A stretch of DNA of 64,000 nt from an uncultured Eubacteriales bacterium (GCA_949284175.1 CASDVE010000021.1:32975-96974), one strand, 5' to 3'; numbered from the stretch's first letter, positions 54,679-63,900 are shown. Notes: generated from the letters alone by a model not told the origin. A program made the numbers and translations.

Positions 54679-56439
54679 TTACACATCTGTATCAGGAATA
54701 TAGGCATGTGGCAAATCCCATGCACGATGATCCGTATGTAATAATTCATGAGCCAGATGAGATAATGGTTCACCAAGAAATTCCTTATAAGTGGCAACAA
54801 CTTCTGGATTCTCATGTGAGAACCGGATCTTTGTATTCTTATCCAAATGGTATAAGTGTTCTCCACGTTCTCCTGCAAGTTCTTTTCCATCGTGAATTAC
54901 CTGTCCGCCTCCGCCGACACATCCACCTGGACAAGCCATAACTTCCACAAAATCATATTCTACTTCGCCACGTCTTAATGCACGCACTAATTTTCTCGCA
55001 TTGGCAAGACCACTGGTAACCGCTGTTCGAACGGTGATTCCAGCAACATCAAAGGATGCTTCTTTCCAACCATCCAGTCCTCTTACTTCATAAAACGCAT
55101 CTGGATCTGGTGTCATTCCCGTAGCTAAATAGTAACAAGAACGAAGAGCGGCTTCCATAACACCACCTGTTGCTCCAAAGATAACACCAGCACCAGTTCC
55201 TGGTCCTAATGGAGAGTCAAATTCCTCTTCTGGAAGACTAGCAATATCAATTCCTAAAGAACGGATTTGTGCCACCATCTCTCTTGTTGTAAGCACCACA
55301 TCCACATCTTTTCCTGCACCAGAATCATTAATGGACGGAATATCACACTCGGCTTTTTTTGCCACACATGGCATAATGGATACACTGAAAATATCATTTG
55401 GATCGATATTCATTTTTTTAGCAAAATATGTTTTTATAATCGCTCCTTGCATCTGCTGTGGAGATTTTGCTGTTGATAAATCATCCACCATATCTGGATA
55501 TTGGGATTTTAAGAAACGAACCCATCCTGGACAACAGGAAGTAAACATCGGATATTTATAATCATCCTTATGTTTTAAACGCTCTAAAAATTCGCTTCCC
55601 TCTTCCATAATGGTCAAGTCCGCACCATAATTGGTATCAAAGACATAATCAAATCCCATTCTTCTTAAAGCCGCAGCAAGACGTTTTGGCGTTGCCACCT
55701 CTCTTGACACACCAAATGCTTCTCCCCAAGATGTACGAACAGATGGTGCTACTTGCACAACGCTGACCTTTTTATGAGTGCTAATTGGGGCATCAAAAGC
55801 AAATACTTTTGTCTTGTCATTTCTAGCTGAAAGGGCTCCAACAGGACAATGGGTAATACACTGTCCACAAAGCACACATTCAGAATCTTTGATCTTGCGG
55901 TTATAGGATACATCCACTGTGGTTCTTGAACCAGTTTTTGCAATATCCCAAATATGAATGTCCTGTACTTTATCACACACTTGTACGCAACGCATACATT
56001 TAATACACTTACTAGCATCCCTTACAAGTGGGAACTTAGAACTCCATGGAGCATAGGTCACTTCTTTTTTATAGGTTTCTGTATTAAGTCCTAATTGATA
56101 AGCGATTGTCTGCAACGTACAATTGCCATTTCTCGTACAAGTTGGACAATTACAGTTATGTTGGGATAAAATAAGCTCTACGTTTGTTCTTCTCGCTTCC
56201 CGCACTTTTGCAGAATTTGTGAGAATCTCCATTCCTTCACTTACCACATTGTTACAGGAAGTGACAAGGCGATCTACACCTACCACTTCCACTGAACAGA
56301 CGCGACAAGCTCCAATATCATTAATCCCTTTTAAGTAACAAAGGCTTGGTACTGGATAATGTGCCTGTTTGCAGGCTTCTAAAATTGTTGTCCCTTCTAA
56401 AACCTCAAGAGGCTCATTGTTGATTTTAATATTTACCAT
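54679..56439 (-). CDS. [FeFe] hydrogenase catalytic subunit (group A)
   Basis: 586 residues. N-terminal [2Fe-2S] domain (Cys 34, 45, 48 and about 62), the His-Cys3 cluster in HNCNCPTCTRNGNC, two [4Fe-4S] ferredoxin clusters (CIKCMRCVQVC, CVLCGQCITHCP), then the H-cluster domain with TSCCPGWVRFLK, MPCVAKKAE, GGVMEAALRSCYYLATG and MACPGGCVGGGGQ. It reduces protons or oxidises H2. The start overlaps the stop of the upstream subunit by 7 bp, so they are made together. The last 35 residues are a short extra tail. Confidence 0.95.
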   Translation of the reverse strand: MVNIKINNEPLEVLEGTTILEACKQAHYPVPSLCYLKGINDIGACRVCSVEVVGVDRLVTSCNNVVSEGMEILTNSAKVREARRTNVELILSQHNCNCPTCTRNGNCTLQTIAYQLGLNTETYKKEVTYAPWSSKFPLVRDASKCIKCMRCVQVCDKVQDIHIWDIAKTGSRTTVDVSYNRKIKDSECVLCGQCITHCPVGALSARNDKTKVFAFDAPISTHKKVSVVQVAPSVRTSWGEAFGVSREVATPKRLAAALRRMGFDYVFDTNYGADLTIMEEGSEFLERLKHKDDYKYPMFTSCCPGWVRFLKSQYPDMVDDLSTAKSPQQMQGAIIKTYFAKKMNIDPNDIFSVSIMPCVAKKAECDIPSINDSGAGKDVDVVLTTREMVAQIRSLGIDIASLPEEEFDSPLGPGTGAGVIFGATGGVMEAALRSCYYLATGMTPDPDAFYEVRGLDGWKEASFDVAGITVRTAVTSGLANARKLVRALRRGEVEYDFVEVMACPGGCVGGGGQVIHDGKELAGERGEHLYHLDKNTKIRFSHENPEVVATYKEFLGEPLSHLAHELLHTDHRAWDLPHAYIPDTDV

Positions 56440-58277
56440 TGATCCACTCTACCTCCTTTGAAAATTCCATATCCGAAGTGATCACAACGTAGACATCTTG
56501 AAGATTCTTGTTTTGCTTCTTTGCATGAGATGCCTAATTCCACCATTTCAAAGTCTTTCTTTCGTTCATTGGAATCACGTTCTGCCATAGTCACACGACC
56601 ACAAGAAGGGCGATCTGCAATTCTTGGATCTGGAACTTTTACATCCACTTTAATGATATGGTTAAATCCTAAATAGTTATCAATGTTAGCCGCTGCCACT
56701 TTTCCGTTAGCAATGGCACGAATCACTGTGGATGGCCCTGTTACACAGTCACCACCAGCAAAAACGCCTGGCATATTTGGCACTTCACTAGCAGAATCCG
56801 CACAGATCATATTTCTTGTCACAGGAATACCAGCAGAATCAAAATCAGCGGATACAATATCCTGTCCGATAGCTACAATCACAATATCACAAGGGATTCT
56901 AACAGCTTCTCTTCCTGAATCACTTGGACGAGGTCTTCCATTGCTATCCATGTATCCAATAATCTTTGGATCTGCCCAAATAGCAACCACTTCTCCCTTG
57001 TCATTTTTCTCAATGGCTTTTGGTGCATGAAGTTCTAAAATATCAGCTCCTTCTGCAATTGCTCCTTCGATCTCTTCTTCTAAAGCTGTCATATCCGCTT
57101 TTCTTCTACGGTATAATACACTGACTTTTTCCGCTCCAAGACGGATAGCAGAGCGTGTAACGTCCATGGCAACATTTCCACCACCGACAACAACTACTTT
57201 CTTACCAGTAAAGTCTGGCATATCGTTGTCACCAACTCTTCTCAATAAATCCACCGCTGACACAACACCTACTGCATCTTCGCCGTCGATTCCTAATTTT
57301 TTATCCGTATGTGCTCCAATGGCTATGTACACTGCATCATATTCTTCTCTTAATTTCTCAAATGGAATCTGTCCTTCTCCTTTTCCAATGGAAACTTCTT
57401 GTTCCACTTTAACCCCTGTGGAAAGAATCGCATTTAAGTCTTCATCAAGACGTTCCTTTGGTAGTCGATAATTTGGAATTCCATAATGAAGCATTCCACC
57501 TAAATGTTTTCTCTGTTCAAATACCGTTGTCTGATGCCCCATCAACTGTAAATAATAGGCAGCACTCAGTCCACTTGGTCCCCCACCGATAATGGCAATC
57601 TTCTTACCTGTGGATTCCATACACTCTGGAACAGGAACTTCCCCGCAGTTATCAACCGCATATCGTTTCAAACCTCGAATATTAATAGAAGAATCTACCA
57701 TATTTCGACGACATCTCGCTTCACAAGGATGTTCACATACAAGAGCACAAGCCGTTGGGAATGGATTGTCTTTGCGAATTAAAGCCACTGCATCCCCATA
57801 TCGTTCTTCATGAATCAACGCAATATATCCCGGAACATCCACCCCTGCTGGACACATAGCAACACATGGAACTGGTTGTTCTAAATGGCAAAGACATCTT
57901 CCTGTTTTTACATGTTCTTCGTAATCATCCCGAAATCCCTGCAACCCTTTTAATACCATATTGGCTGCTTCATAACCGATGGCACAATCGGCAGTTTCGG
58001 CAATCACACGAGCTGTCCGTTCAATTAAATCAATCGTATCTAATGTGGCATTGCCATCCAATACGTCTTCGATAAGATTTTGAAGTTGAGAAAGTCCTAC
58101 ACGACAAGGAACACATTTACCACAAGTCTGTGCATGACAAAGTTTTAAAAATGATGATGAAATATCAACAGGACAGAGTCCTGGAGGGCTGGCAACGATG
58201 CGATTCTCCAAATCTTTATATAACCCTTCCACCACTGCCTGAGCCTTACTTTTTGTAAAAACATTGAGTCTGCTCAT
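56433..58277 (-). CDS. NAD(P)H-linked electron-transfer subunit, NuoF C-terminal plus GltD-like fusion
   Basis: 614 residues. The first 100 residues resemble the [4Fe-4S] end of NuoF (HAQTCGKCVPCRVGLSQL) without the FMN domain. Then comes a GltD/NfnB-like part: cysteine-rich segment (CLCHLEQPVPCVAMCPAG, CEHPCEARCRR), FAD motif IAIIGGGPSGLSAAYYLQ, NAD(P) motif VVVVGGGNVAMDVTRSAIRLG, and GVFAGGDCVTGPST. It probably links NAD(P)H to the hydrogenase, possibly with bifurcation. GGAGAGG precedes the ATG. It is upstream of and coupled to the hydrogenase gene. Confidence 0.88.
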   Translation of the reverse strand: MSRLNVFTKSKAQAVVEGLYKDLENRIVASPPGLCPVDISSSFLKLCHAQTCGKCVPCRVGLSQLQNLIEDVLDGNATLDTIDLIERTARVIAETADCAIGYEAANMVLKGLQGFRDDYEEHVKTGRCLCHLEQPVPCVAMCPAGVDVPGYIALIHEERYGDAVALIRKDNPFPTACALVCEHPCEARCRRNMVDSSINIRGLKRYAVDNCGEVPVPECMESTGKKIAIIGGGPSGLSAAYYLQLMGHQTTVFEQRKHLGGMLHYGIPNYRLPKERLDEDLNAILSTGVKVEQEVSIGKGEGQIPFEKLREEYDAVYIAIGAHTDKKLGIDGEDAVGVVSAVDLLRRVGDNDMPDFTGKKVVVVGGGNVAMDVTRSAIRLGAEKVSVLYRRRKADMTALEEEIEGAIAEGADILELHAPKAIEKNDKGEVVAIWADPKIIGYMDSNGRPRPSDSGREAVRIPCDIVIVAIGQDIVSADFDSAGIPVTRNMICADSASEVPNMPGVFAGGDCVTGPSTVIRAIANGKVAAANIDNYLGFNHIIKVDVKVPDPRIADRPSCGRVTMAERDSNERKKDFEMVELGISCKEAKQESSRCLRCDHFGYGIFKGGRVDQW

Positions 58278-58618
58278 TTCGCATCCTCTCCTTTCGATTG
58301 ATTGAATAATCTAATTTTATGTTATTTTTGAAAGTTTTGCAATAATTATCTATTTTTTAACGAATATTTTTATGCTATTTCACTATATTTTTTTGTACTC
58401 ATATTCTTTTCTATATGCAGTTTTCCTCTTTTCCTTCCACTTTCCCCCGTAGTTTCCTCTCAATTGCCTACCCTTTTAATATAATTTTAGTGGAATTGAT
58501 ACTTTATCTTCTACCTTTTCGTTATTTTCTCAATATCCATTCTCATTATTTGAATTTAGTTTTTACAAATATAATTGAGAATTTCTCTCTAAAATTTGAT
58601 TTTTGACCTATTATTGTT
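58278..58618. other. AT-rich gap without a recognisable gene
   Basis: 340 bp between the hydrogenase operon (its promoter must lie here) and the end of the hisA-like gene. I see no clear coding frame, RNA or repeat. Confidence 0.4.
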
Positions 58619-59410
58619 TTATTTTTCACAAAATCCCAATACGGTTTGAAAATCCATTTTTCCTCCAAAGAGATCTAATGCACTGCCAATGGTCACATCT
58701 ATTTTTCCATTTGAAAACTCTTTTAACAGTTTTAAATCCTCATAACTACCAACACCACCAGCATAGGTCATGGGCTTTTCCCCCCATTGGCTCAACAATT
58801 TCACAAGTTCCACTTCAATTCCAGATGCCTTACCTTCCACATCCACAGCATGAATTAAAAACTCATCACAATACTGTCCTAACGCATCAAGCACTTGCAA
58901 GCTCAATTTCACCTCAGTAAACGTCTGCCAACGATTGGTCACAATGTAATACCCATCTTCTTTTTTGCGACAACTTAAATCAAGCACTAGCCTTGTTCCG
59001 CTTTCATTGGATGTGACGGCACATAGACCTTTTAACCTTTCCCAATGAATCTTCCCGTCGTAAAAAACATAAGAGGTAACAATGACATGAGAAGCTCCCT
59101 GATCTAAAAAGAACTTGGCATTGTCCTTTGTAATCCCTCCACCAATTTGCAAACCATTAGGATATGCCTTTAACGCAAGAACTGCCTGTTCCACATCTTT
59201 CTCATAATATTCAGAATCCTTGGAATTTAATAAAATAATATGTCCCCCTAATAGTCCAGCCTTTTTATATAACGTAGCATAATAATCCCCGCCTTGTTCT
59301 GAAACAAAATTTTCTTTGGCTTGATTCCCTTCATCCAATAGGCTTCCACCTATAATCTGTTTTACCTTTCCATTATGAATATCAATACATGGTCGAAATC
59401 GCATTTTCAT
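58619..59410 (-). CDS. hisA: HisA-type isomerase of the eukaryotic (HIS6) kind
   Basis: 263 residues. A TIM-barrel ProFAR isomerase of histidine synthesis: RPCIDIHNGKVKQIIGG, the GGGI and AGGVGS phosphate-binding loops, VLDLSCRKKEDGYYIVTN and the end FGGKMDFQTVLGFCEK. These stretches resemble yeast HIS6 and plant enzymes more than the standard bacterial HisA, which has a different spacing. No other his gene is beside it. The Crp/Fnr gene lies 20 bp upstream on the same strand. RBS AAGGAGG before the ATG. Confidence 0.88.
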   Translation of the reverse strand: MKMRFRPCIDIHNGKVKQIIGGSLLDEGNQAKENFVSEQGGDYYATLYKKAGLLGGHIILLNSKDSEYYEKDVEQAVLALKAYPNGLQIGGGITKDNAKFFLDQGASHVIVTSYVFYDGKIHWERLKGLCAVTSNESGTRLVLDLSCRKKEDGYYIVTNRWQTFTEVKLSLQVLDALGQYCDEFLIHAVDVEGKASGIEVELVKLLSQWGEKPMTYAGGVGSYEDLKLLKEFSNGKIDVTIGSALDLFGGKMDFQTVLGFCEK

Positions 59411-59430
59411 CCTCCTTATCTTAACATTTC

Positions 59431-60096
59431 TTATAGAGATAACATCTCCTTTAATCTCTCAACATCTTGAATAGTCACTCTTCCATACTGCACTTTTATC
59501 ACCTTGCATCGCTTTAAATAATTGATCTCTCGGCTTACGGTAACTCGGCTAGCCCCGATTAATGCCCCTATCTCTTCTTGTGTATAAGAAAGTGTGCTAT
59601 TCTTCTTATTCCATTCCCCAATTAAAAATTGAATCAACCGTTTTCTTGCACTCAAAAACGTCATTTCATTAATTTGTGTTGATAAGAGTCGTATGGTTTG
59701 TGAAAGATAGCCCATCACTGACCAAGCGAGCAAAGGTTCTTCCCTAAAGCACTCTAAAATATTTTCTTTGCTTATGACAAGCACTTCACTCTCTTCCATA
59801 GCAACAGCAGTCGTCGTTCTTAAATGTCCTTCAAAAAATGCCGCCTCTCCAAATAACCCCTGTTCTTTATAAATAGCCAGTGTCTTTTCCACTCCATCTT
59901 CGGATGCTATAAACACACGCACCCTTCCTTTTTTTAAATAATAACACCACCCCGCACTTTCTTCTTGATGATAAATAATTTCCTTTGCCCAGTACACCCT
60001 TGTGACCGCAAAGTTAGAAAGAAGATCAAGCATATCCTGTGAAAACCATCTTTCTTGTTGTAGATCTAACTTAGATTGTTTCATTTTTTCATCCAT
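59431..60096 (-). CDS. Crp/Fnr-family transcriptional regulator
   Basis: 221 residues. Cyclic-nucleotide-binding-like beta-roll (EIIYHQEESAGWCYYLKKGRVRVF, GLFGEAAFFEGHLRTTTAVA), a dimer helix, and a C-terminal winged helix with the recognition segment QEEIGALIGASRVTVSREINYLK. The Cys residues of Fnr-type iron-sulfur sensing are missing. It is divergent from the dehydratase operon, sharing the inverted repeat at 60131-60167, so it likely controls that operon and itself. Confidence 0.92.
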   Translation of the reverse strand: MDEKMKQSKLDLQQERWFSQDMLDLLSNFAVTRVYWAKEIIYHQEESAGWCYYLKKGRVRVFIASEDGVEKTLAIYKEQGLFGEAAFFEGHLRTTTAVAMEESEVLVISKENILECFREEPLLAWSVMGYLSQTIRLLSTQINEMTFLSARKRLIQFLIGEWNKKNSTLSYTQEEIGALIGASRVTVSREINYLKRCKVIKVQYGRVTIQDVERLKEMLSL

Positions 60097-60130
60097 TTTG
60101 CAAGAACTCCATATTATTTTTTCATAATTG

Positions 60131-60167
60131 TATCATAGTTTACATTCTTTTCACAGGCACTATGATA
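60131..60167. promoter_or_regulatory. Promoter of the dehydratase operon within an inverted repeat
   Basis: TTTACA (60139-60144), 16-nt spacer, TATGAT (60161-60166) on the plus strand. The promoter is framed by TATCATAGT (60131-60139) and ACTATGATA (60159-60167). On the minus strand TATGAT is also formed by the left arm and could serve the Crp/Fnr gene. Confidence 0.65.
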
Positions 60168-60217
60168 TGATCCTTTTAAAATAATCTTTCAAAATATGAA
60201 GAAAAAGGAGAGATACC

Positions 60218-60697
60218 ATGTCCAACGGAACTATCTTTAAATTTCACAATGACCTAGATACTGATCAAATTATTGCAAGCCAATATTTACTCCTTCCTAA
60301 TATAGAAGAAATGAAAATTCACACTTTTGAATCTCTCGATCCGGACTTTCCACAAAAAGTAAAGCGTGGAGATTTCGTTGTCGGCGGTGAAAATTTTGGC
60401 TGTGGTTCTTCTCGTGAACAGGCACCAAGCGTATTAAAAGCATTAGGTATTCAAGCGATTATTGCAAAATCCTTTGCTCGTATTTTTTTTCGCAATGCCA
60501 TTAACATCGGTCTTCCTGTCCTCATTTGCAAAGAACTTCCCGACGAAGTTCAAACAGGAGATCAAATGGAACTGGATTTAGAACATGGAACGATCTATGC
60601 TAATGGAAAAACCTATACTTGTACAAAATTAGCTCCCTATATGCAAAATATTTTAAATAACGGCGGATTAATCGCATTTTTAAATAAGGAGGACTAA
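60218..60697 (+). CDS. LeuD-type dehydratase small subunit, copy 1
   Basis: 159 residues, swivelling domain of the aconitase superfamily: DLDTDQIIASQYLLLPN, VGGENFGCGSSREQAPSVLK, AKSFARIFFRNAINIGLP. The specificity loop that reads YLRT in archaeal isopropylmalate isomerase and YLVY in homoaconitase reads YLLL here (residues 23-26). The substrate may therefore be isopropylmalate or another 2-malate (citramalate, dimethylmalate). AAAAGGAG precedes the ATG. It precedes the matching large subunit by 3 bp. Confidence 0.88.
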   Translation: MSNGTIFKFHNDLDTDQIIASQYLLLPNIEEMKIHTFESLDPDFPQKVKRGDFVVGGENFGCGSSREQAPSVLKALGIQAIIAKSFARIFFRNAINIGLPVLICKELPDEVQTGDQMELDLEHGTIYANGKTYTCTKLAPYMQNILNNGGLIAFLNKED

Positions 60698-60700
60698 ATC

Positions 60701-61966
60701 ATGGGAATGACAATTGCTGAAAAAATTATTGCAAAAGCTGCTGGCGTAGAAACTGTAAAAGCAGGGGATATTCATACCGTTACTTTGGATCGAATCATGA
60801 CCAATGATGGCACAACGCACTTGACCATTGATATGTTCCACAACGATCTAAAACATCCAAAAATCGCTGATAACAAAAAGGCAGTTTTTGTTATCGATCA
60901 TAACGTTCCAGCGGATAATCCAAAAACAGCTAGCTCTCACAAAAAAATGCGTGACTTTGCCAGAACCCATAACATTGATTTTTGGGAAGGAAAGGGTGTT
61001 TGTCATCAGATTATGATGGAACATTATGTATCCCCTGGAGAATTGATCTTTGGAGCCGATAGCCATACTTGCACCTATGGGGCACTTGGAGCATTTGGCA
61101 CTGGCGTTGGATGTACGGATCTCCTTTACGCCCTTGTAACAGGAACTTCTTGGGTACTTGTTCCTGAAACTATCCGCTTTCATCTGATTGGAGAATTAAA
61201 AGAAGGCGTCTATCCAAGGGATCTGATGCTCACAATCATTGGCGAGATTGGTGCCAACGGTGCGAATTATCAAGTGATGGAGTTCACAGGAGAAGGTGCT
61301 TCCAATTTGAGCATTAACGATCGCATTGTCCTTTGCAATTTAGCGGTGGAGGCTGGAGCAAAAACTGCTATCTTTGAACCCGATGAAAAAGCCCTTGCCT
61401 ACTTAAAAGAGCATGGTGGCAGAAAACCAAAAGCTATGTTGAAAAGTGATGAAGATGCCCACTATATAAAAGAATACACCTTTGATCTTTCAAAGATTGA
61501 GCCAGTCATCGCACGCCCTGATTTTGTGGATGATGTGGTTCCTGCAAAAGAAATTGAACATATAAAAATTGATGAAGCCTTTGTAGGCTCTTGCAATAAC
61601 GGTAGAATTGATGAATTACGAGTCAGTGCAAAGCTCTTAAAAGGAAGAAAAGTTGCAGAACACGTTCGTTTCCTCATTGCTCCTGCCAGCAACTCCGTGT
61701 ACATACAAGCCATGAAAGAGGGGCTAATTGACATTTTTATGGAAGCGGGTGCTATGGTTGTCAACAGCAATTGCAGTGTATGCTGGGGTGGATGTCAAGG
61801 CGTCATCGGTGACAATGAAGTCTTAATTAGCACGGGAACGAGAAACTTTAAAGGGCGGGCTGGTTCTCCAAGTTCCAAAGTATACTTAGCCTCTGCTGAA
61901 ACTGTCACTGCCTCTGCCATTGCTGGACGAATTATAACGGCAGATCAACTCACATACTTTAAATAA
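60701..61966 (+). CDS. LeuC-type dehydratase large subunit, copy 1
   Basis: 421 residues, three-domain aconitase-like subunit holding the [4Fe-4S] cluster. It has HNVPADNPKTASSHKKM, FGADSHTCTYGALGAFGTGVG, GSCNNGRIDEL and the Cys pair in SNCSVCWGGCQG. The usual GSCTNGR has Asn for Thr here. It catalyses hydration-dehydration of a 2- or 3-hydroxy diacid with the small subunit. AAGGAGG before the ATG. Followed by a second small/large pair, so this operon encodes two heterodimers. Confidence 0.88.
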   Translation: MGMTIAEKIIAKAAGVETVKAGDIHTVTLDRIMTNDGTTHLTIDMFHNDLKHPKIADNKKAVFVIDHNVPADNPKTASSHKKMRDFARTHNIDFWEGKGVCHQIMMEHYVSPGELIFGADSHTCTYGALGAFGTGVGCTDLLYALVTGTSWVLVPETIRFHLIGELKEGVYPRDLMLTIIGEIGANGANYQVMEFTGEGASNLSINDRIVLCNLAVEAGAKTAIFEPDEKALAYLKEHGGRKPKAMLKSDEDAHYIKEYTFDLSKIEPVIARPDFVDDVVPAKEIEHIKIDEAFVGSCNNGRIDELRVSAKLLKGRKVAEHVRFLIAPASNSVYIQAMKEGLIDIFMEAGAMVVNSNCSVCWGGCQGVIGDNEVLISTGTRNFKGRAGSPSSKVYLASAETVTASAIAGRIITADQLTYFK

Positions 61967-61981
61967 TAGGAGGTTTCTTCC

Positions 61982-62479
61982 ATGAATACAAATACAAGTA
62001 CCATTTGGGTATTAGGCGATGATATTGACACCGACATTATTATTCCAACGGATTATCTGGCTCTCCCAACCATTGATGATATGAAACAGTATGCCTTTTC
62101 TCCACTGCGTCCGGACTTGGCACAAAAAATCAAACCCAATGACGTTATCGTGGCAGGTAAAAATTTCGGCTGTGGCTCTTCTCGTGAACAAGCACCCGAA
62201 ATCATAAAGGCTCTTGGCATAAAAGCTGTCATTGCAAAATCTTTCGCCCGCATTTTTTTCCGCAACGCCATTAACAACGGATTGTTGCTCATTGAAAATG
62301 ATCAACTGCAACAGATCGTAATAGAAGGTGAACAATTAAGCCTTCAAATCAATCATGCAATTTCTTATAAAGGAACGGACTATCCAATCACGCCCCTTCC
62401 AGACAATCTTCTTGAAATTATCAATGAGGGTGGACTTGTCAATGCCATGCGAAGGAAAAACGGGCTTCCCCCTCTTTAA
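61982..62479 (+). CDS. LeuD-type dehydratase small subunit, copy 2
   Basis: 165 residues, paralogue of the gene at 60218: DDIDTDIIIPTDYLALPT, VAGKNFGCGSSREQAPEIIK, AKSFARIFFRNAINNGLLL. The specificity loop is YLAL (residues 25-28), different from the first copy. The two copies probably act on different substrates. ATAGGAGG precedes the ATG. Confidence 0.88.
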   Translation: MNTNTSTIWVLGDDIDTDIIIPTDYLALPTIDDMKQYAFSPLRPDLAQKIKPNDVIVAGKNFGCGSSREQAPEIIKALGIKAVIAKSFARIFFRNAINNGLLLIENDQLQQIVIEGEQLSLQINHAISYKGTDYPITPLPDNLLEIINEGGLVNAMRRKNGLPPL

Positions 62480-62515
62480 CCAAACAAACTACGATCTTGA
62501 TAGGAGGACTTCCCT

Positions 62516-63763
62516 ATGGGACAGACAATCATTGAAAAAATTATTAAGAGAAATACCGGTGCTTCTTCTGTTTGTGCTGGTGATATTGTAACGGTTCATG
62601 TGGATCGAGTTATGATCCATGACATTTTTATTCCATTTGTGGCTGAGAAATTCGAAGAAATGGGATTTACGAAACTATGGGATGCGGACAAAATTGTTTT
62701 GATCTATGATCATCTCGTACCAGCTACCGTAACAGATGATGTTCGCCATTTTAAAATTGGAGATGCCTTTGCTAAAAAATACGGTCTTACACATGTTCAC
62801 CGCTCCGATGGGATCTGCCACCAACTCATGACAGAGGCAGGCTATGTAAAACCGGGAAATGTTGTATTTGGAACAGACAGCCATACCACAACCTATGGAG
62901 CGGTTGGTGCTTTTTCTTCTGGCATTGGTTATACGGAAATGGCGAGCATTTTAGGAACTGGAACTATGTGGATCAAAGTTCCTGAAACAATTAAAATTAC
63001 CATCAACGGCACACTTCCTAAAAATGTAACTTCAAAAGATATTATTTTGCGATTAATCGGGGATTTGGGGGCAGATGGTGCCACCTATCGTGCATTAGAA
63101 TTTTGTGGGGATACCATAGAACAATTATCCATATCCAGTCGAATGACAATGGCGAATATGGCAGTGGAAGCTGGTGCAAAATGTGCTCTTTTTACACCGG
63201 ATGAAAAAACAGCCAAATATTGTGAGATAGAATTAACACAAGAAGAACGCTCTCTTGTTGGAGATCCAGATGCCACTTATTGCAAAGAGATCACCTATCA
63301 AGCAGAAGATTTTGTACCGGTCATGGCTTGTCCTTCTCAAGTGGATCATATTGAAGATGTAAAAGATCTCGTTGGAATCCCCATTGATCAAGTCTTTGTT
63401 GGCTCTTGTACCAATGGGCGTTTAGAAGATTTAGAAGCCGTTGCCAAAGTGCTAAAAGGAAAAACGGTAGCTCCTTTTGTCAAACTCATTATCACTCCGG
63501 CAAGCCGTAAAATTTATGAACAGGCAGTTCAAAATGGCACCATGGAGATTCTGGCTAACGCTGGAGCAATTATCACACATCCAGGTTGTGGACTCTGTTG
63601 TGGAAGGGCTGGTGGTATTTTAAGTGATGGAGAGCGAGTGGTTGCCACAAATAATCGAAATTTTTTAGGGCGTATGGGAACTTCCAAAGTAGAAATTTAT
63701 TTAGCCTCTCCTATCACCGCAGGCTTTTGTGCTTTAACTGGTAAAATCACGCTTCCAGAGTGA
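62516..63763 (+). CDS. LeuC-type dehydratase large subunit, copy 2
   Basis: 415 residues, paralogue of the gene at 60701. It has YDHLVPATVTDDVRHFKIGD, FGTDSHTTTYGAVGAFSSGIG, the canonical GSCTNGRLEDLEAVAK, and HPGCGLCCGRAGGILSDGE with cluster Cys ligands. GATAGGAGG before the ATG. It closes the four-gene operon; no clear terminator follows within the next 50 bp before the two-hairpin repeat. Confidence 0.88.
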   Translation: MGQTIIEKIIKRNTGASSVCAGDIVTVHVDRVMIHDIFIPFVAEKFEEMGFTKLWDADKIVLIYDHLVPATVTDDVRHFKIGDAFAKKYGLTHVHRSDGICHQLMTEAGYVKPGNVVFGTDSHTTTYGAVGAFSSGIGYTEMASILGTGTMWIKVPETIKITINGTLPKNVTSKDIILRLIGDLGADGATYRALEFCGDTIEQLSISSRMTMANMAVEAGAKCALFTPDEKTAKYCEIELTQEERSLVGDPDATYCKEITYQAEDFVPVMACPSQVDHIEDVKDLVGIPIDQVFVGSCTNGRLEDLEAVAKVLKGKTVAPFVKLIITPASRKIYEQAVQNGTMEILANAGAIITHPGCGLCCGRAGGILSDGERVVATNNRNFLGRMGTSKVEIYLASPITAGFCALTGKITLPE

Positions 63764-63818
63764 CCCTATGCTGGAGATACTGTGTGCATGACATACGTTA
63801 TTCCCCTTGTTTTTCCTA

Positions 63819-63900
63819 TAAAACCATGAGAAGCACGCTTTGCGAACTTCTCTGCCTCGCAGACAGTCGCCATATGCGAGCATAAATGCTCTCGCATGGC
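63819..63900 (+). repeat. Two-hairpin intergenic element, copy 2
   Basis: First hairpin GAGAAG-ca-CGC-TTT-GCG-aa-CTTCTC, second GCCATATGCGAGCAT / ATGCTCTCGCATGGC. It aligns with 16671-16757 block by block, yet both arms have changed together, which keeps the stems. It lies just after the dehydratase operon. Confidence 0.6.
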
